46,662 nucleotides of DNA from positions 1 to 46,662 of the forward strand of contig NZ_CAJYBT010000027.1 in NCBI RefSeq assembly GCF_913064665.1, read 5' to 3'. Made by a program: the position numbers and the translations under genes. Position 1 is the stretch's first letter; each line of letters opens with the position of its first letter. Shown here in pieces: positions 45,022-46,662 of this stretch. The stretch comes from an uncultured Thioclava sp. Its GTDB lineage: Bacteria; Pseudomonadota; Alphaproteobacteria; Rhodobacterales; Rhodobacteraceae. A model generated the notes under the pieces. The model was not told the origin of the DNA. It made no database searches and was given only the letters and a program-made list of their open reading frames with translations.

Positions 45022-45033
45022 GTGCGGATCGAC

Positions 45034-45603
45034 TTAGGCGTTTACGGCCATTTTTTTCGTCCAACCAAATTTCTGCATCGGCGCATCCACCGGCGTTTGC
45101 GCCAGATGGTTGGTGTAGTTCGACATCACCTTTTGCGCGACACCAAGGACCACTTCAAGGATCTGACGCTTGGTATAGCCCGCATCCAGGAACGCTTGCA
45201 CTTGTGCGTCCGAAACATCGCCACGCTGGCGCACGACCTGCAGCGTAAAGGTCCGCAGCGCTTCGAGATGGGCGTTCGGCAGCGGCGTTTCATCGCGCAG
45301 CGCATCGGAAATCGCGTCATCCACCTGCATCATTTTCGCGATGCCGGTATGGGCGGGCACGCAGTAATGGCAGGCATGTTCGACATTGATGGTCTGCCAA
45401 ACGACAGTCAGCTCATCTTTGTCAAAGCTGGTTTCCTGCGCGAACAGGCGGTGCAATTGCTTATAGCCTTCCAGCAAAGCGGGGGCTTCGGCCATCGTGG
45501 CATGCAAACCGGGCAGCCGCCCGAACGCCTTGTTGGAGTCTTCCAAAAGCGCGCGGCTTGCTTGCGGGGCACTTTCGAGCGTGTGGATCGGAAAATCGGT
45601 CAT
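45034..45603 (-). CDS. Carboxymuconolactone decarboxylase / AhpD-like protein
   Basis: This 189-residue all-helical protein has the AhpD-like active motif EHACHYCVPAHTG, with the C-x-x-C pair and following histidine used for thiol-peroxidase chemistry. The rest is typical of the CMD superfamily (LRTFTLQVVRQRGDVSDAQ, AFLDAGYTKRQILEVVLG). It may act in alkylhydroperoxidase or a related detoxification step. The ATG at 45601-45603 has GGGAGA about five bases upstream; a longer reading to 45636 runs into the operator. It is divergent from a TetR gene, with three copies of a 16-bp palindrome between them, so TetR control is likely. Confidence 0.85.
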   Translation of the reverse strand: MTDFPIHTLESAPQASRALLEDSNKAFGRLPGLHATMAEAPALLEGYKQLHRLFAQETSFDKDELTVVWQTINVEHACHYCVPAHTGIAKMMQVDDAISDALRDETPLPNAHLEALRTFTLQVVRQRGDVSDAQVQAFLDAGYTKRQILEVVLGVAQKVMSNYTNHLAQTPVDAPMQKFGWTKKMAVNA

Positions 45604-45624
45604 GCTTGTCTCCCAGGGATATTT

Positions 45625-45705
45625 TTGAGCGATCACTCAAGTTCATTTCTCATCCCTAACTTTACTTGAGCGATCATTCAATATATATTTTGAGTGATCG
45701 CTCAA
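45625..45705. promoter_or_regulatory. Three TetR-type operator copies between the AhpD-like and TetR genes
   Basis: TTGAGCGATCACTCAA (45625-45640), TTGAGCGATCATTCAA (45666-45681) and TTGAGTGATCGCTCAA (45690-45705) are near-perfect 16-bp palindromes. The first and third are exact reverse complements. Centres are 41 and 24 bp apart. The divergent arrangement implies repression of both genes by the TetR protein. Confidence 0.88.
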
Positions 45706-45731
45706 GTATCATCAAACCGGGACCGAAACAC

Positions 45732-46358
45732 ATGGCAAGACAGGCCAGCTACGACAGAGAAGCCGTGCTGAAACGCGCGCTCGAACTCTTTTGGGCCAAG
45801 GGGTATCACGCGACCTCGCTCAAGGATTTAGAGGTCGCGCTTGATATGCGCCCCGGCTCGATCTACGCGGCTTTCGGGTCCAAAGAGGCACTCTATGGCG
45901 AGACGCTGCGTCTTTATTCGCAGATGTCACAAACCCAATTCGAGGAACTACTGGCCAAGGCACCGACCCGGTTGGCTGGGCTGGCCGCGCATGTGCGCGC
46001 TTTGGGATGCGTCGCGCCCAACAGCGTGCCCTCGCGCGCCTGCATGCTGGTCAAAACCCTGCTTGAGACGCCCGATGATGACCCGGTCTTGCGCCAGTTG
46101 ACCGAAGACATGATGCGCAAGGTCGAGGTCGCGTTCGCCAATATCTATCGCGCTGCCCGCGACGCCGGAGAAATTCCCGAAACCGCTGACCCCGAGCGAC
46201 TGGCCAGCCGGTTACAGATCGAGATTTTCGGTCTACGCGCCTATGCGCAACGCACCGATTCGGGGGCGCGTGTTGCAGCCTTGGCGGATGATATCGCCCG
46301 CGACATCGAAGCTTTGGCCATATCCAAACCCACCACAGCGAACGCCCCCGCACATTAA
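45732..46358 (+). CDS. TetR/AcrR-family transcriptional regulator
   Basis: This 208-residue repressor has a TetR N-terminal helix-turn-helix (about residues 5-55: AVLKRALELFWAKGYHATSLKDLEVALDMRPGSIYAAFGSKEALY, broken here). A variable helical ligand domain includes CMLVKTLLETPDDDPVLRQL. The start MARQASYD at 45732 is preferred over an in-frame ATG at 45666 that lies within the operator. The ligand is unknown. Because the divergent partner is an AhpD-like protein, an electrophile or oxidant is plausible. Such AcrR-type regulators with a C-terminal cysteine (SRACML) can be redox responsive, but that is speculation. Confidence 0.88.
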   Translation: MARQASYDREAVLKRALELFWAKGYHATSLKDLEVALDMRPGSIYAAFGSKEALYGETLRLYSQMSQTQFEELLAKAPTRLAGLAAHVRALGCVAPNSVPSRACMLVKTLLETPDDDPVLRQLTEDMMRKVEVAFANIYRAARDAGEIPETADPERLASRLQIEIFGLRAYAQRTDSGARVAALADDIARDIEALAISKPTTANAPAH

Positions 46359-46373
46359 AAGCGGCGCCGCTTT
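46358..46373. terminator. Short palindrome after the TetR gene, possible terminator
   Basis: AAAGCGGCGCCGCTTT is a perfect 16-bp palindrome starting at the TetR stop codon and flanked by A and T. The loop must be only four bases, and T-runs are short. It lies between convergent genes. Confidence 0.4.
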
Positions 46374-46412
46374 CACAAACGACGCCGCCAGATCAATGTC
46401 ACACGCTCTGTC

Positions 46413-46662
46413 TTAGTTGCTGGCGCTGCAGGGAGCTGTCCCCGGATAGCCGCAATCAGGAGACTTGGCGGTCTCACCCGAAGACCCGACCTGTTCAGCC
46501 ATTTGCACCGAAGCCTGATGCTGTTCCTGCTCGATCTTATTGGGGTCGGGGATCATCCCGGCTTTCCAAGCCTCTTCATCGGCATTGATCGCAATCTGAT
46601 TATAGGCCGACACGACATAGCCCGAATGCAGCTGCACCACCGGGCCCTCCATCTGGAGGCTT
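46413..46662 (-). CDS. C-terminal part of an unrecognised protein (5' end outside window)
   Basis: This open frame continues to the window edge on the minus strand, so at least 82 residues are seen and the start may lie beyond. An in-frame ATG at 46652 is not necessarily the start. The visible part includes EGPVVQLHSGYVVSAYNQI, then a Gln/Glu-rich stretch (KIEQEQHQASVQMAEQV), and ends SPDCGYPGTAPCSASN with two cysteines. I do not recognise it. Confidence 0.55.
   Translation of the reverse strand, partial: SLQMEGPVVQLHSGYVVSAYNQIAINADEEAWKAGMIPDPNKIEQEQHQASVQMAEQVGSSGETAKSPDCGYPGTAPCSASN

Overview
The window looks like chromosomal DNA of an alphaproteobacterium of the order Rhodobacterales (Rhodobacter/Paracoccus/Roseobacter relatives). 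It is GC-rich. Its TCA supercluster has sdhCDA, two small genes, then sdhB; two ethylmalonyl-CoA-pathway-type genes (a mesaconyl-CoA-hydratase-like MaoC protein and a CitE-like malyl-CoA enzyme); then mdh, sucCD, sucAB and lpd. F0 ATP synthase genes form an I-a-c-b'-b operon apart from F1. Both layouts are characteristic of that order as I know it. No tRNA, rRNA, CRISPR array, insertion sequence or prophage was seen, and no gene-free stretch exceeds 300 bases.

Layout. Bases 1-1808 hold the 3' end of a XerD-type recombinase and a CNNM/CorC-type membrane protein. Bases 1815-4933 hold an arsenic operon on the minus strand: an ArsR-ArsC fusion, a GAPDH and ArsJ, with overlapping stop/start codons and a perfect inverted-repeat operator over the fusion gene's start. 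Bases 5173-9407 encode a type I secretion ABC protein, an HlyD adaptor and a Wza-like polysaccharide-export lipoprotein. Bases 9493-14871 hold adenosine kinase and endonuclease III (coupled), a Hint-fold protein that has lost its catalytic residues, an AraC-HTH/MGMT fusion, an OmpA-like lipoprotein and a GntR/FadR regulator. Bases 14951-17609 are the F0 operon. Bases 17824-18418 hold an ArsR-family regulator and a 58-residue ORF with its own terminator and a PhaR-like upstream site.

Bases 18607-38835 are the central-metabolism block: sdhCDAB, mch-like, DUF1737, NnrU, a CitE-family enzyme, a TauE-like transporter, mdh, a glycosyltransferase, sucC, sucD, two small exported proteins, sucA, sucB, a MAPEG protein and lpd. 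Together they cover 2-oxoglutarate to oxaloacetate and offer an entry for C2 units through the ethylmalonyl-CoA pathway. The sdh and suc operons carry the same paired palindrome upstream (two GTGATCAC cores with centres 21 bp apart), which suggests one unidentified shared regulator.

Bases 38940-46662 hold an unknown membrane-anchored protein, an acyl-CoA thioesterase, panB-panC, an orphan peptide-type solute-binding protein, a 5'-nucleotidase-family protein with altered metal ligands, and a divergent AhpD-like/TetR pair with three copies of a 16-bp operator. A truncated minus-strand ORF ends the window.

The most notable signals are the shared TCA operator, the ArsR-ArsC fusion with its start-codon operator, the secretion/Wza cluster without TolC, the degenerate Hint protein, and the 58-residue gene with the PhaR-like site. 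Start sites were moved inward from the longest ORF wherever a Shine-Dalgarno sequence, signal peptide or family alignment argued for it.
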